This document shows positions 1-11,420 of a stretch of DNA of 64,000 nucleotides, piece by piece. Source of the DNA: Leishmania mexicana MHOM/GT/2001/U1103 (lineage: Eukaryota > Euglenozoa > Kinetoplastea > Trypanosomatida > Trypanosomatidae); NCBI RefSeq assembly GCF_000234665.1, contig NC_018323.1:286573-350572 (forward strand), given 5' to 3'. Each line of letters begins with the position of its first letter. The stretch's first letter is position 1. Under the pieces are notes generated by a model. It ran no database searches, was not told the origin of the DNA, and saw only the letters and a program-made list of their open reading frames with translations. The translations under genes and the position numbers were made by a program.

Positions 1-257
1 CCAGCCGACGGGCGTCGGCGGTGATGTGGAACCCCAGCTCCGTGGATGAACAACGCAGCCGCGAAGTGGAGGACATTCGTAACGCCATTGAGAGCATGCG
101 CAAGACCCGCAGCAACCAGCAGGCGAACCTGCAGCAGGTGCAGCAGCACGTGTACGAGCAGCTCTCGCGCAGTCGTGGTTTCCAGTCCGGCGGCGAGGTG
201 GACGAGAGGCCGCATGACGGCAAGACCCCTGCTCGAAACGGCAATACGGCGGCGTAG
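1..257 (+). CDS. Hypothetical coiled-coil protein, C-terminal end (5' partial)
   Basis: The reading frame is open from the left edge (first full codon at base 3) to a TAG ending at 257, so this is the last 84 or so codons of a gene that begins outside the window. The segment is rich in Gln, Glu, Arg and Ala with heptad-like spacing (EDIRNAIESM, then a Gln-rich QQANLQQVQQ stretch), which suggests a coiled coil followed by a short polar tail ending NGNTAA. Codon use is GC-rich like the other genes here. I do not recognise the family. The ATG at base 21 is probably internal, because the frame continues upstream of it. Confidence 0.6.
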   Translation, partial: SRRASAVMWNPSSVDEQRSREVEDIRNAIESMRKTRSNQQANLQQVQQHVYEQLSRSRGFQSGGEVDERPHDGKTPARNGNTAA

Positions 258-1032
258 TGGGAGAGGCGTCTGACTGATGTAGGCGAGTGCGGGTCGACAC
301 TCGTGACGCTGTGACACAAGAGCGGCTTTTGTGTTTCTGTATCCGTGTCCCGTGTGTACGTGTATCTGCTTGGCCGTCTGCGGTCTCTTCCTTTTCCTGC
401 AGTCCTTCGGCACTCCACCTTCCATGTCACTCCGAGGTGGTTTAGTACGGAGCGGAAGTCCAGGGGTGGAGAGGAGGGGGTGGGGGGATCGCCGGCACGC
501 CCACCTCACGGAACTGCTTCCGCTTTCTTTGCCTTCTCGTCTCCCTCCTCCGCCGGGTTCACCCTATCGAGGTGCCACTGCCTCTCGTGCCTTTGCTCTT
601 CGTCGATTTTGGATGTTAGGTCACGGGTCCCGTCTTGCTGTCCGTGTCTCAGCTGACTCGTTTGTTTGCTCTCCCTATGGAATCTCGGTCTCACCCGAAC
701 CACCTTTACACAGGCGGCGGGCCCCCGTCAAGTGCTTCGCTGGTGCGGCGCCGCTCCTCTCTCCGCACTTTGTTCTACTGTCACCCCACCACCACCACCA
801 CCACCGTGTCTCAGACGAGTCGTCGCTTTGTGTTTCGTCCCTCTCGGGGACGGCGCCAGTGTGCGAGAGGCTAAGAGACAGAGAGGGGAGGGTTACGTGT
901 GTGTGTATGAGGGAGGGGAGAGAGAGTCTGTGCCCGTTTCGTACCCTTCGTTGGTTCCTCTTTTGGTCGACGTGTGCGTATATGGTGTCATCGTCCCCAC
1001 CCCCTCGCCTCCTTCATCCCAACTCCTTCTAC

Positions 1033-1056
1033 ATATATATATATATATATATATAT
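1033..1056. repeat. (AT)n microsatellite
   Basis: A run of about twelve AT units in otherwise GC/pyrimidine-rich intergenic DNA. Confidence 0.9.
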
Positions 1057-2707
1057 GTGCATGTATAGGTAGTGTTGTTGTTTGTGCCCCTCCTTGTTTC
1101 TCTCCACTTGTGCCCACAATGGTGGTGAAGCACCGCTTTCTCTGTGTGTATGTGTACGTACGTGTGTGTACGTGTGGGTGTGTGTGTGTGTGTGGTGTGT
1201 GTCTTCTTTGGATCGCGCGTCCCCTCGCGTGTAGGCTGCCTTTGCAGCCCGCCCTCAGGACAGCAGCAGCGTGAGATATGCGCAATGCACGACAGCCCCC
1301 CTCTCGTTTCGTGTTTGACGCCTCTACTCCTCCCTCTCTGTCTCTCCTATTGCGTCCCTGTTCGTGACACACCTCTGTCGGTGTGCTGGCTGCGAGCGTC
1401 TGGGCATCGAGGGTGGGAGTCAGGGAACACGCCGCGGGCCCGTGGTCGAGTTGGCCCGTTTCGCTCCGTAGACGCGAAAGGACAGAAAAAAAGATGAAGG
1501 AGTGTCAAGCGGAGATGGGAAGTCAGTGGCTGAAAAGTGTCTGTGCGCTTGCGCGTGCGAGGGGGAGCGCCCGGGCTTGTCATTTCTTAGAGAGGGGCGC
1601 CTCGCGTGTGCGTGTGTGTGCAACGAGAGAACGCGGGTAGCATAAGTCTATTTTGCATCTTTGTCCATGGCCGTGCTCTCTGCTTTTCAGTGTGCACGCA
1701 CGCACCCCTTGCGACATGTGGAAGCGGGAGAGCGCGGCGGATGGTGGGCGTGTGCGCGCATGTGCCTGTAATGAGCCGCTCTCCGAGTCTTGTTGTGCTC
1801 TTGTTGACTTCGGCACCGAAAATGAAGATACGGTGTCAAATTCCTTTAAAGCAGACAAAAAAAGGCGGAGATGACCCGCTGCTGCTGCCGCCCTCCCTCC
1901 TCCTCCCTCCTCTCCCGCCCTCCCCTGCGCCGCGCTTTGTTTTCGAGGTTGATACGTTCTTTCGCGTCCTCATGCTCGTTTCGCTCTGCCTGCTCTATCG
2001 TCTGTCGGGCCACCGTGCCCGCGCGTGTGTGCGTGTTTCCGTCGTTCGTATGCTTTTGTGTGTCCTATGCCGTTGATGGTTTGACCCCTCCCCCTCCCCC
2101 CTTCGCGCCAACCTCACCCCTGTCCCTCTCTCTCTCCGCGTTCTTTTTTTCCGGTCCACCTGAAGGAGAGGAGAGGACGGAGTCCGCAAGCGTGATGCTC
2201 GTTACAGTGCCAACTATAAGGGGCAGGGAGAGGGGGGAGGTGTGCGCTAGTGGGCTGTTCCTCGTTTAATGCAGACGTCCGTCGGCGGCATGGTTGTGGT
2301 AGGCTGCTTGTGTATAACACCCTCACGGTACGCGCTGTTTCGCCAGGCTAGGCGTGCGTGTGTGCGTGTGTGTGTGTGTGTGTGGTCGCTCACCCCTCTT
2401 GCGATTCTCCTCGTACTTACGTGCGTGTGGCTTCTCCGTCTGCATTAGAGCCTCTCTCCTTCTTCACCGCCTCTTCCGTGTGTCTTTTCGGTCTCTTCTG
2501 TTTGAATGGAATGGCTTCTCTTGTGGCTGCGTGTCTCATGTCCATCTCGTGTCTCTCCCTCACCTTTTCTTCGTGGGTGTGTTGTTTGCGCGTGCGTCCC
2601 CCGTCTCGCTGCTTCGATGCTTCACTTACACTTCTCCACTTTTTTCGTTTTTTTTTTCCGAACAACGACAACCCCAGAAAAAAAAAGGAACGTACAAAAC
2701 GCGCCAG

Positions 2708-2710
<3 letters not shown>

Positions 2711-2742
<32 letters not shown>
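2711..2742. repeat. (CA)n microsatellite
   Basis: About 16 uninterrupted CA units on the + strand. Most long runs in this window read TG on this strand, so the orientation is the less common one. Confidence 0.9.
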
Positions 2743-2743
<1 letters not shown>

Positions 2744-3284
2744 CAAGAGAGAGGCGGAGCCAAGCTTGTCCTCTTTTGTGTTTTTTTTTCTGGTACAAAC
2801 TGCGCTTGTTGTTTTCCTTTGTTCCCCCCCCCTTCCCTCCCTCCCACCGTCACACGAATACATAGAACACACACATTCACAAACACACACACACACCGTC
2901 ATCACCCGCACTTTTGTGGCTTTCTCTTGCCTGGTCTCTCACGATCACCTTTAATTTGTATTTCCCTTCCGTTGGTTTTTAGAAGTCATGTCACTCTTCC
3001 TCCCACCCTCCCTCCTCCTCCCTCGCGTTGGGTGATGTTGATTCGTGTTTTCTTTTGTGTGCCGCACGCGTGCACAAACACGCGCTTCGTATCTTTCTAC
3101 GCATGTCGGATCGACGCCAGCGTTGAGTGCGGGTAAGGGGCAGATGCTCTCCTTTGGTTTTCTGACTAATCGTTCGTCTTGCACTGGCTGTCGGGATATT
3201 CTATACGTTATTGTACCTTTTTTTTATATGGCTGTCGTGTTCGATCCTTGTCGTTTTCCCTTCTTCCTTCGCGCTTCTGTTGCA

Positions 3285-3286
<2 letters not shown>

Positions 3287-3317
<31 letters not shown>
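3287..3317. repeat. (TG)n microsatellite
   Basis: About 15 uninterrupted TG units in the intergenic region upstream of the first SIDER2-like element. Confidence 0.85.
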
Positions 3318-3319
<2 letters not shown>

Positions 3320-3712
3320 CGATGGTGGGAGGAGGGGGGATACACGGTCTCGCCCGCCATTTTCCCTTGCTGTTTTGTTTGGTTGTTGTTGCTTGTCCTC
3401 GACGTTGTTCTGCTGGCGTTGTGCGCATCTCATCCTCCGCTGCTCGTTTCACTTTGCCACCATCACCACCACCACCACTACCACCCGCTGAATGTGGCGT
3501 CCTCGCCTCGCTCCTCCTCCCCCCTCCCTCTCTCCATCCCCTCCTTTGGGTTTTGGCTTTCGGCACGCAGTCGCGCACACGCCTACATCCGCCCCCCTCC
3601 CTCCACCCCGTTCATCTCCTCCCGATTTCACGTTCCATTAGAAACGACAACTCTCTTCCTTGCTTTTTTTCTTCCTCCTTACGGCTTTTTCATTGTTTGC
3701 CCGATGACACGT

Positions 3713-4207
3713 GGAACACACCTCAGGGCGTGAGGGGGGTGTCAAGGGTGCAGTGCACACACACACACCTTCTTCTTCCTCATCCCTGCCCATGCCGAGG
3801 CACTTCTGGTGCTGGCAGGGGCCAGTGCCTACGACGCAGCGGGGTCAGAGCGATTCCTCGCTACCGATGTCGGCGGCCGAGCTCTTCATGGCGCCGCCTT
3901 GGAGCAACCTGCGGCAGCGAGCCCGTTTGCGCCATCCATATGCCCGGCAACGTGTCAGCGCGACTCGAGCGTCTTCCACCCACCCACCCACCCCCGACTC
4001 TCACTGCCTACCGGTGTGCGGCCTGCGAGGCGGGGGGTGGGTGGGTGGGACGGACTTGGAGACAGAGGCCGTGCGCTGGTGACTGAGTCGGTGCATTGCT
4101 GTCACGCGTGTGCCCAGCGCTGCTCGGCAGCATGCCATTGGGCCTGTGACAGGCCGAGCGTCGAGTGGACCTCGTCTTGTGTGGCAGAGAATGGGGGCAC
4201 CGTGAAG
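3713..4207 (+). mobile_element. SIDER2-like short retroposon, copy A
   Basis: This 495-base segment recurs at 20819-21313 in the same orientation and at the same length, with about six substitutions by eye. Both copies start at GGAACACACCTCAGGG and end at GGGGGCACCGTGAAG. They carry a central GC-rich core, a CCCACCCACCCACCCC / GGTGGGTGGGTGGG pair able to fold on itself, and no open reading frame of note. A short A-rich stretch (AATAAAAAAAA) follows about 20 bases beyond the shared end. Size, intergenic position and dispersed near-identical copies fit the SIDER2 class of degenerate ingi-related retroposons known from Leishmania 3' UTRs, some of which destabilise mRNA. Assignment to SIDER2 is inference; the repeat itself is seen directly. 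Confidence 0.7.
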
Positions 4208-6495
4208 GACAAAACAGAGAAGAGACAATAAAAAAAACGCCGCCGGTCCTCTTGTGTGCCTTGCAAGTTGTGTTCGCGTCCGTGTGTCTATATCCTCCCC
4301 CCTCCCTCCCCTCCCCCCGCTTGTGTGCCCGTGTGTGTGTGTGTATGTTATGTTCTTTTATGTGTCTCGATACGCCACCCACCCACTCGTTCGTTAGGCG
4401 GACGGCAATCCCATCGAAATCACTGAAGTCCATACACATTTCTCGAGGCAGAGGACCCCTCCTCCTCCACCCCTCCTCACTACCATTCCTGCATGCGCAC
4501 ACCGCGACACCCGCCGACATGTCATGCTCCCTTGTAACACCTGCCATAGCCAACCGCCAAAGAACAGAAAAGTTCGACAAGAAGCACCCCAACCCCCTGC
4601 CCTTCCCACCGCAGGCATCCTCGACCCTGTCTCTCTCTATATATGTAAGGAAGGCGATGAAGAGAATGCGTCCCTCATCCCGTACGCGTGTATGCAGGCC
4701 TCTCACCCATGTCTGCCGCGGCAGCCTCTCCTCGTGGAGAGTTCATGACGGCATCCTCGTTTTCTTTGTGCGAACGACGCCAAGGTGTCCGTGGGTGCTC
4801 TACCAGTCACCGACGGAGCATGAAAGTAGGGCACAAGGAGTCTCACCAGGTGGTGGTTTATACCTGCCTCAGCATCACGGACGTCTCATGCTCTCCCACC
4901 CTTCCCCCTTCCTTGCATTTGGGCAAAGGTGGTGACCTCGCCAACGGACAAACGCCTGATCTGCTCCATCCACTCTTCCTCTTGCCTTTATTCCCCCCCC
5001 CACCCCCTCCACACTTCTTCTTCTGGCCGATCTCACCAACGCCTCTGACTTTTTTTTGTATGTCTTGGCATTCCCCTCTATCCCTGTCCCTACGGTCCAT
5101 CACCGCGGCGCTGACTCCATCACACACACACACATACACATCCGCGCGCGTGCAACTCTACAGCAACGAAAACGGAGCGCATCGCCCAGCGAGAACAACG
5201 CCAAACAAAAAAGGGAACGTTTTGAAGAACAACGGTTTAGAAGGCGTCCGGCTCATAGAGGAGTACACACGGGGCGCGGCAGCATATACAGACCCACACA
5301 CTTCATCGAGGTCCCGCACTGCGGCTCTTTTTTTTTCGCTTGCTTTTCTGTACGTGTGGCTACACGTTTTCGGTCCCCTCTCTCTCTCTCTCTTCGTGTG
5401 TGTGTGTGTGTGGGTGTCTGTGTGTGGGTGGGTGTGCTTCTCTCTGTCGCTGGAGGACTCTGAGCGCGTGGCTGGGTCTGGGACGTCTACCTCTGTGATG
5501 GATTTGAGTCGACTAGGGACCCCCTCCTCCTCCTCCCTCGTCTTTTTTTTCCTTGGGTGTTGCTGTTTTCGCCTGTTCGTGCCGTGACGGATCACTCGCT
5601 GCTGGCGTCCCCATTATGGGCTGTCATTTCCTTCCGTTGAAACGCCTCTGAGTTTTGTGGTGTGATCCTTGTCACCGTTTTTTTTGTTTTGTTTTCTCGC
5701 CCCGCCCCTTCCTCCCTCCCCCTTCGTGTTTTGTTGTCGTGCGCACGTGCGTGTGAGCGTCTCTCTGTCTGTCTCTCTCTCTCTCTTCACACATAAGCAT
5801 ACCTACCTACATACACCCATATAACAGCTATCTATATCTATCCTTACCTCATCAGGTACCAGTCGACCGCGTTAGAAGCAGATCACCTCCTCGGTCCTCT
5901 GCGTGTCTCTCTTCCTGTTCTTTGCTCCCACTTGCGCTTTCCAAGCTTTTCGCCGTTGGGTCATTTTTTTTCCCATTTCGTTTCGTGTCCAACGTCGCAC
6001 GCGGCGGCCTCCGTTCCTCTCTCACCCACCCACCCTTCTCCTCTCTGTCTCACACTACCGACCTTTCTCGTAGAAGGTCGGGTGCGCCGTTCCCTGTGGG
6101 CACGCCTTTTCTTTCTTTTTTTGCCCAAGGGAAAGAGCACCCACGTCTCCAGCAACGAACGTCTCGGCGCACAGCAGCCCTGATCGCTGTCACTCGAAGT
6201 GCACACACGCGCGCGCGTACGTGCATGTGTGTGTGTATGTGCGTGCATGCGTGGATGTGTGTGGCCACGGTTGCCTCTTCGTGAAACCAGGCTTCATTTT
6301 CAACTTGCCTTTATCTAGACCTTTGAGGCGATCAGCGCCTCAACACGCATACACGCATCCATCACCACAGACCCCACGCGCGAAGTCAATTCCCGAACGA
6401 AGCGACGTGTATAGGGCGTAGCCGTACACCCCCCCCCTTCCCACACACACACACACCTTGTTTCCTGTTCACGAAGAAAAAAAAACGAAAACAAA
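4208..6495. other. Intergenic region upstream of kinesin 1
   Basis: No gene seen. It is pyrimidine-rich with CT, CA and TG tracts. The 5' UTR of the downstream kinesin probably starts within the last few hundred bases, where a C-rich/CT-rich tract near 6425-6450 and AG dinucleotides just before the A-rich ATG context could serve trans-splicing. Confidence 0.6.
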
Positions 6496-9400
6496 ATGCT
6501 CGTGCCCGTCTCTGCTCGTAGCACGTCGCGGCGCGGCAGCTTAGCTGAGCCGCTGTCGGGTCGCCGCACGAGCTCGTCGGCGCGCAGTGCCCGCCCCATC
6601 CTGGTCTCGGTCCCACGCAGCCAACGGAGCGATTCCATTAGTGCCACGCCAACGCGCTACCGCAGCGAGGCGTCGATTAGTGCACGCCAGATGCGCAGTG
6701 AGGCTTATGAGTCTCCAGCAGCCACGAAGGCAAATGCCATGAAGGTGTACATCCGTGTGCGCCCCTTCAGCGAGCGTGAAATCGCGCAAAAGGTGGCGCC
6801 GCACAGCACCGTGCGCATCGACGCCGAGAACCCGAGCGTCATCACCATCCTCGAGCCGGCGCGCGGCTTTCGCCCCCTGTCGACCCATATCTTCAACCGC
6901 TGCTTCTGGTCCGTCTTTGAGAACGCAAAGGACGGCACTGAGGGCGATCACACCGACATTCGCAACGGCGTCGACGCCTTCCTCAACGGTGGCATGAACT
7001 CCGCTCGCCGCTCTCGGGCGCAGTCGCTGGTGACGGGGCAGCCGGTGGTGAATTCCGTCCGACGCGGCACCGGCGCAGGGCTCGAGCCCGAAGGAATGGA
7101 GACCGTTGGCGAGACCGCCGCCTACGACGGCGCCGGCTCGGCGCCAGTGATGGTGGACGCCAATGTGAGCCACCCTCCGTACGCGGGGCAGGACCAAGTG
7201 TACACGCACGTCGGCAAGCCCATCGTGGGCAACACCCTCGACGGATACAACGGGTGCGTGTTCGCCTACGGGCAGACGGGTAGCGGCAAGACCTTCACGA
7301 TGCTGGGCTACGCGCCGAGCACGAGCGACATTCGCGCTCGCAAAGGGTCCACCGCCTGCGGGGCCAGCAGCATGGAGAACAGCGCCCCTCTTGACGGCGC
7401 GGTGGAGCCGTTTGAGAGCGATGACGGCGACGACGTGGTGGACAAGACGGGGCTAGATCCGAACGAGCTGCAAGGCATCATCCCGCGCGCGTGCACGGAC
7501 CTGTTCGACGGCCTCCGTGCGAAGCGCGCCAAGGACTCCGACTTCACGTACCGCGTGGAGGTGTCGTACTACGAGATCTACAACGAGAAGGTGTTCGATC
7601 TCATCCGGCCGCAGCGCAACACGGACCTGAGGATCCGTAACTCGCCCAGCTCCGGCCCGTTCATCGAAGGCTTGACGTGGAAGGTGGTGTCCAAGGAGGA
7701 AGACGTCGCCCGCGTGATTCGCAAGGGCATGCAGGAGCGCCACACGGCTGCGACCAAGTTCAACGACCGCAGCAGCCGCAGCCACGCCATCCTCACCTTC
7801 AACATTGTGCAGCTGTCGATGGACGACTCCGACAACGCGTTCCAGATGCGCAGCAAGCTGAACCTGGTGGACCTCGCGGGGTCTGAGCGCACCGGCGCGG
7901 CCGGAGCCGAGGGCAATGAGTTCCACGACGGCGTGAAGATCAACCAGTCGCTGACGGTGCTGGGGCGCGTGATCGACCGTCTGGCGGACCTCTCGCAGAA
8001 CAAGGGAGGGGGCCTCAGCATTCCGTACCGCGATTCGAACCTGACGTGGGTGCTGAGCGACTCGATCGGCGGCAACAGTCAGACCTCGATGATTGCCACC
8101 GTCTCGCCACACTCGATCAACTACGAGGAGATGCGACAGACGATCCGGTATGCGTCACGCGCAAAGAACATTATTAACTGGGTAAAGAAAAACGAGGATC
8201 CGCAGGTGGTACTCATCCGCGAGCTGCGCGAGCAAGTGGTGGACCTGGAGCAGCGTCTAAAGGAGGCGGGTGGCAGCAACTACACGAACGAGTACGTGCA
8301 AGGGTTGGAGAAGAAACTCCACCAATTAGAGAAGAAGTGCGCTGATCAGGAGCGCATCATAGCGGGTCTCCGGGCGCAGCTGGAGTTCGCCGGTATTGCG
8401 GACCCGACCGTCGCTGAGGGCTATCTGGACCCTGCGACCCGCGCCAAGGAGGATCAGCATAGGGCGAAAGCGGAGGAGAGCATGCGCAAGCAGCTCGACA
8501 AGGCGCAGATAGCCATTGCCGAATTGAAGGCTGAGCTGGAGCACCGCGGTGCGGCGATCGAGCCGGAGGCCCTCAAAGTGATGAAGGAAAAGCTACAGAA
8601 GCAGGATGCGCAACTGCTTCTCCTCGCCACTGAGGTCTCCCTGCACCGCCGTCTGAGGTCTCACTTTGACAACATAGACACGGTTATGGAGCTTGTAAAG
8701 GACAAGGAGGCGCTGCTCCTGCGCGCCTGCAACGGCGTTCTCATCGCCAACAACGAGTCGGCCGCCATGCTGGGGAAGATGCTAAGTGAGCGCGAGGACG
8801 ACTTGCGCAACACGAAGCGGCTCCACGAGGAGGAGCTCGCGACGCAGGCGGAGCGATTCTGCGAGCGGCTGAAGGAAGCCCTGGACGAGGGCGCAGTGCA
8901 GCAGCAGCAGCTTCTTGACCGCCACCGTGAGGCCGTCGCGCAGCTGGAGGGGCGCCTGCAACGCAGCCACGAGATTAATGAGATGGAGCGCAAGCGCAAC
9001 GATAAGGAGAAGGAGGAGCTCCGGCAGCGAGTGCAGCTTGCGCAGGAGCGAATGCGCAACGAGTATCAGCAGGAAATCGAGCGGCTGCGCGCCAGAGTGG
9101 AGGGCGACATCGGGGACCGATACAAGTCCGGAGACGCGGTGCGCCAGCTTCAGGCGATGCACGAGCGCGAGATGGAGCGCCTGAGGGACGAGATAAACCT
9201 CCTAAAGCGCAGCAAGGATAGCGACTGTGCTCGTCTGCATAATCAGCTGGAGAACGAGCGTCTGCGCCGCGAGTCGGATCTTATGGAGAAGGACCGCCAG
9301 ATGCGGCTGCTGCGCAACGAGGTCGATGACGCGAAGCGAACGATGGACAAGCTGAACGACGAGAAGAGCAGTATGGAAAAGGAGTACCAGGGTCAGATCC

Positions 9401-9795
9401 GCGACCTGATGCTGCAGCAGGAGCAGCTCCTGAACGTGAGCAACGCTGTTCTCTCCGGCTGGGAGAACAAGTCGTCGGCGCTGGAGGCGGATCTGCACAA
9501 GATGCGCGCGCTTGTGTACGACAAGGACTACATGCACTTTCGGCAGAACATCCGAGGCCTGGCCTTCATGGAGCGCGTCGACTTTGATGAAAAGCTGAAG
9601 GAACTGGACGACAAGGAGCGGCTGCAGGAGGCACGCATTCGTCAGATTATCTCCAAGGCACGCCGCGCGTATGATGAGCAGAACCGTAGCCTGAAGCGGT
9701 TCGAACAGGACATCAAGGACCGGATCGGCCGTGCCAAGGCGAGCGATGGTAGCAGTGACACCTCGCTGCGACCAGAAGACCTCCCCTCCCCATAA
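6496..9795 (+). CDS. Kinesin motor protein (kinesin 1 of the pair)
   Basis: A microtubule motor of 1099 residues. The N-terminal motor domain spans about residues 82-565: it opens MKVYIRVRPF, the P-loop GQTGSGKT is at 259-266, switch I NDRSSRSH at 423-430 and switch II DLAGSER at 459-465, and it ends near NIINWVKKNEDP. The rest (about 570-1090) is almost continuous charged coiled coil, so it probably dimerises. An N-terminal motor normally means plus-end movement. The first 80 residues are Ser/Arg-rich. Two insertions interrupt the motor: about 85 residues before GKPIVGNTLDGYNG, and about 50 between the P-loop segment and GIIPR. The paralogue at 13620 has insertions at the same two places. 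The ATG at 6496 has an A-rich context and is the first in frame. Subfamily is uncertain; cargo and location cannot be read from the sequence. Confidence 0.95.
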   Translation: MLVPVSARSTSRRGSLAEPLSGRRTSSSARSARPILVSVPRSQRSDSISATPTRYRSEASISARQMRSEAYESPAATKANAMKVYIRVRPFSEREIAQKVAPHSTVRIDAENPSVITILEPARGFRPLSTHIFNRCFWSVFENAKDGTEGDHTDIRNGVDAFLNGGMNSARRSRAQSLVTGQPVVNSVRRGTGAGLEPEGMETVGETAAYDGAGSAPVMVDANVSHPPYAGQDQVYTHVGKPIVGNTLDGYNGCVFAYGQTGSGKTFTMLGYAPSTSDIRARKGSTACGASSMENSAPLDGAVEPFESDDGDDVVDKTGLDPNELQGIIPRACTDLFDGLRAKRAKDSDFTYRVEVSYYEIYNEKVFDLIRPQRNTDLRIRNSPSSGPFIEGLTWKVVSKEEDVARVIRKGMQERHTAATKFNDRSSRSHAILTFNIVQLSMDDSDNAFQMRSKLNLVDLAGSERTGAAGAEGNEFHDGVKINQSLTVLGRVIDRLADLSQNKGGGLSIPYRDSNLTWVLSDSIGGNSQTSMIATVSPHSINYEEMRQTIRYASRAKNIINWVKKNEDPQVVLIRELREQVVDLEQRLKEAGGSNYTNEYVQGLEKKLHQLEKKCADQERIIAGLRAQLEFAGIADPTVAEGYLDPATRAKEDQHRAKAEESMRKQLDKAQIAIAELKAELEHRGAAIEPEALKVMKEKLQKQDAQLLLLATEVSLHRRLRSHFDNIDTVMELVKDKEALLLRACNGVLIANNESAAMLGKMLSEREDDLRNTKRLHEEELATQAERFCERLKEALDEGAVQQQQLLDRHREAVAQLEGRLQRSHEINEMERKRNDKEKEELRQRVQLAQERMRNEYQQEIERLRARVEGDIGDRYKSGDAVRQLQAMHEREMERLRDEINLLKRSKDSDCARLHNQLENERLRRESDLMEKDRQMRLLRNEVDDAKRTMDKLNDEKSSMEKEYQGQIRDLMLQQEQLLNVSNAVLSGWENKSSALEADLHKMRALVYDKDYMHFRQNIRGLAFMERVDFDEKLKELDDKERLQEARIRQIISKARRAYDEQNRSLKRFEQDIKDRIGRAKASDGSSDTSLRPEDLPSP

Positions 9796-10639
9796 CCTCA
9801 TCGACCCATTCATCCATTATCCGTCTTGTGGGTTTTTTTGTCATTCTGCGACGGTCTTGCTCGCCCCTCCGTCACCCCATCGCCGCCACACCCCTCTCCG
9901 TCTTAGCTCGCTCTTTTCCGTTTTTATTTGTTTGTTGGCTCTTGGCACGTCTCTCTCCGGTGAGCGGGATGCCACTGCTTGTGTCTTTTCGGGCTGTGTC
10001 GGTCACCCGTCCCGTCCCCCACACCCGAAAGTGGCCAGCCTCGCACCCCTCCCCCTCTCCCCCTCCTTTCAGTTGTGTATGTGTCTCCCTTCTCGGCCTC
10101 CGCTTGCACCTCGTTGTGCTCGACGACGACGACCACCACCACCACCCTCCCCACGGACACACCCACACCCACCGCAATTTGTTTTTTTTTTCCATTTCCC
10201 TGCCAACCCACCACGCCGCTTCTCTCTTGTTCGTCATTGTCTATCTCTTGTGGCGGCGGTGGTGACGGTGGCCGGTCGTGTGTGGTCGTCCCGCCCTCGC
10301 ATGTCGGTGTTATGGCTGTTTTCTTTGCTGTTGCGCATCCCAAGCTTCTTCCTCTCTCCTTTCGCGGCTTCTGTGAGGCGGCGGGTGACCCCGCAGGGAC
10401 AACATGGAGTGCAGATGGTATGCTGTCCACTGCATCGCTAGAATTGTGGCACCCACTCCCCTTCCCCTCACCCACTCCTGCCAGAGCCTCCACCACCCTC
10501 CTGCCCTTACCATGAGGGTGTCTGACCCGAAGTTGTGGCCGGTATGCTACCCGAGATTCCCGGGCCGCTCGAGCCCCACAGCACCTCTCGTCTAAAGCGT
10601 TGACGTGATTACGCGCACCTCAGTTCCCGATGCAGGGGC
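9796..10639. other. Intergenic region after kinesin 1
   Basis: Probable 3' UTR of kinesin 1. It is C/T-rich with a GAC/CCA triplet stretch near 10120-10150. No coding sequence is supported. Confidence 0.6.
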
Positions 10640-11420
10640 TTCCACCGTCGGGCATCTATAGCTGTCCCCCATGTGCCCCTTCAGAAAGACAAGCTGTTAG
10701 CTCGCTGTGCGCCGGGAGATGTTTAGCCACGACCCCCTTCGGCTTGACACACCCATGCCTGCCAGAGGCGTGCGGGTTCAGGGATAGGCGGAGTGACGCT
10801 GCCACCATGAACTTGGTGGCAGCGTCCCAACTGTCGTGGCACATGTGGGCAACCCACCCACCCACACACTCCCCCACGACATCGCCGAAAATGGCTGATG
10901 AAGAGAACGAACCCCCCCGCCCCACCCGAGACAGCAACGCCGTCCTGAAGCAGGCCCGAGGATCCACAGGTGCGAGCGCTGTGTGCACGCGCTGCCAGTC
11001 ACCGCTGGCGTGGTGTGCCACATCCCGGCAAGGCGGCATGCGGAGGCCAGCAGCGCACCGGTGTTGCGCGGAGAGGGCGCAAAGAGATCCATACGAATCA
11101 GCCGCCCGCACAGTGCACGTGGGCGAAGCATGTGCCGCGGCTTGAGGCGACTGAGATTGTGCAGCACGGCACACAGATCGGGTGTAGAGGGTCTCAGCGG
11201 GCCCTGGGCTGCGGCTGGCCAACCTCCTGCTTGAGGACATCCGGCACGCACCTGGGCCAGCCTACAGCCGGGTCCGTGTGTCGGATGCTGAGCGCGCAGC
11301 ACGCATGCGGAGGCGGAATGGGCAAGGACAAGAGGAGTTCGTTGGACGCGCGGCCCCGATTCGCCGGCAGGACGGTTCGCCATCGGAGGACCCGAACGCA
11401 GCCGTGTGTGTGGGGGGGAG
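10640..11420 (-). mobile_element. Possible degenerate retroposon (SIDER/DIRE-like), minus strand
   Basis: This stretch differs from the surrounding pyrimidine-rich intergenic DNA: it is balanced in base composition, GC-rich, and carries broken protein-like open frames on both strands, none of which starts and ends like a gene. Read on the minus strand it contains GTGTGTGGGTGGGTGGG, similar in type to the GGTGGGTGGGTGGG motif of the SIDER2-like elements at 3713 and 20819. No extended match to those copies could be made by eye. It could be a diverged SIDER1/SIDER2 or a fragment of a dead ingi/L1Tc-type element. Both boundaries are approximate. Confidence 0.35.

Larger units (their letters stand above)
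258..3712. other. Gene-free intergenic region with microsatellites
   Basis: No convincing coding sequence is seen. The open frames are low-complexity translations of C/T-rich tracts and dinucleotide repeats (Cys-Val, His-Thr and Phe-Leu-Ser-rich) and change frame repeatedly. It contains an AT run near 1033, a CA run at 2711, TG runs near 1170, 2365 and 3287, and many pyrimidine tracts typical of trypanosomatid UTRs. Confidence 0.7.

Noticed and set aside
2354..3136. A 260-codon frame in the first intergenic region
   Set aside because: It begins in a TG repeat and runs through a CA repeat, with Phe/Ser/His-rich low complexity; competing frames overlap it and no domain is visible.
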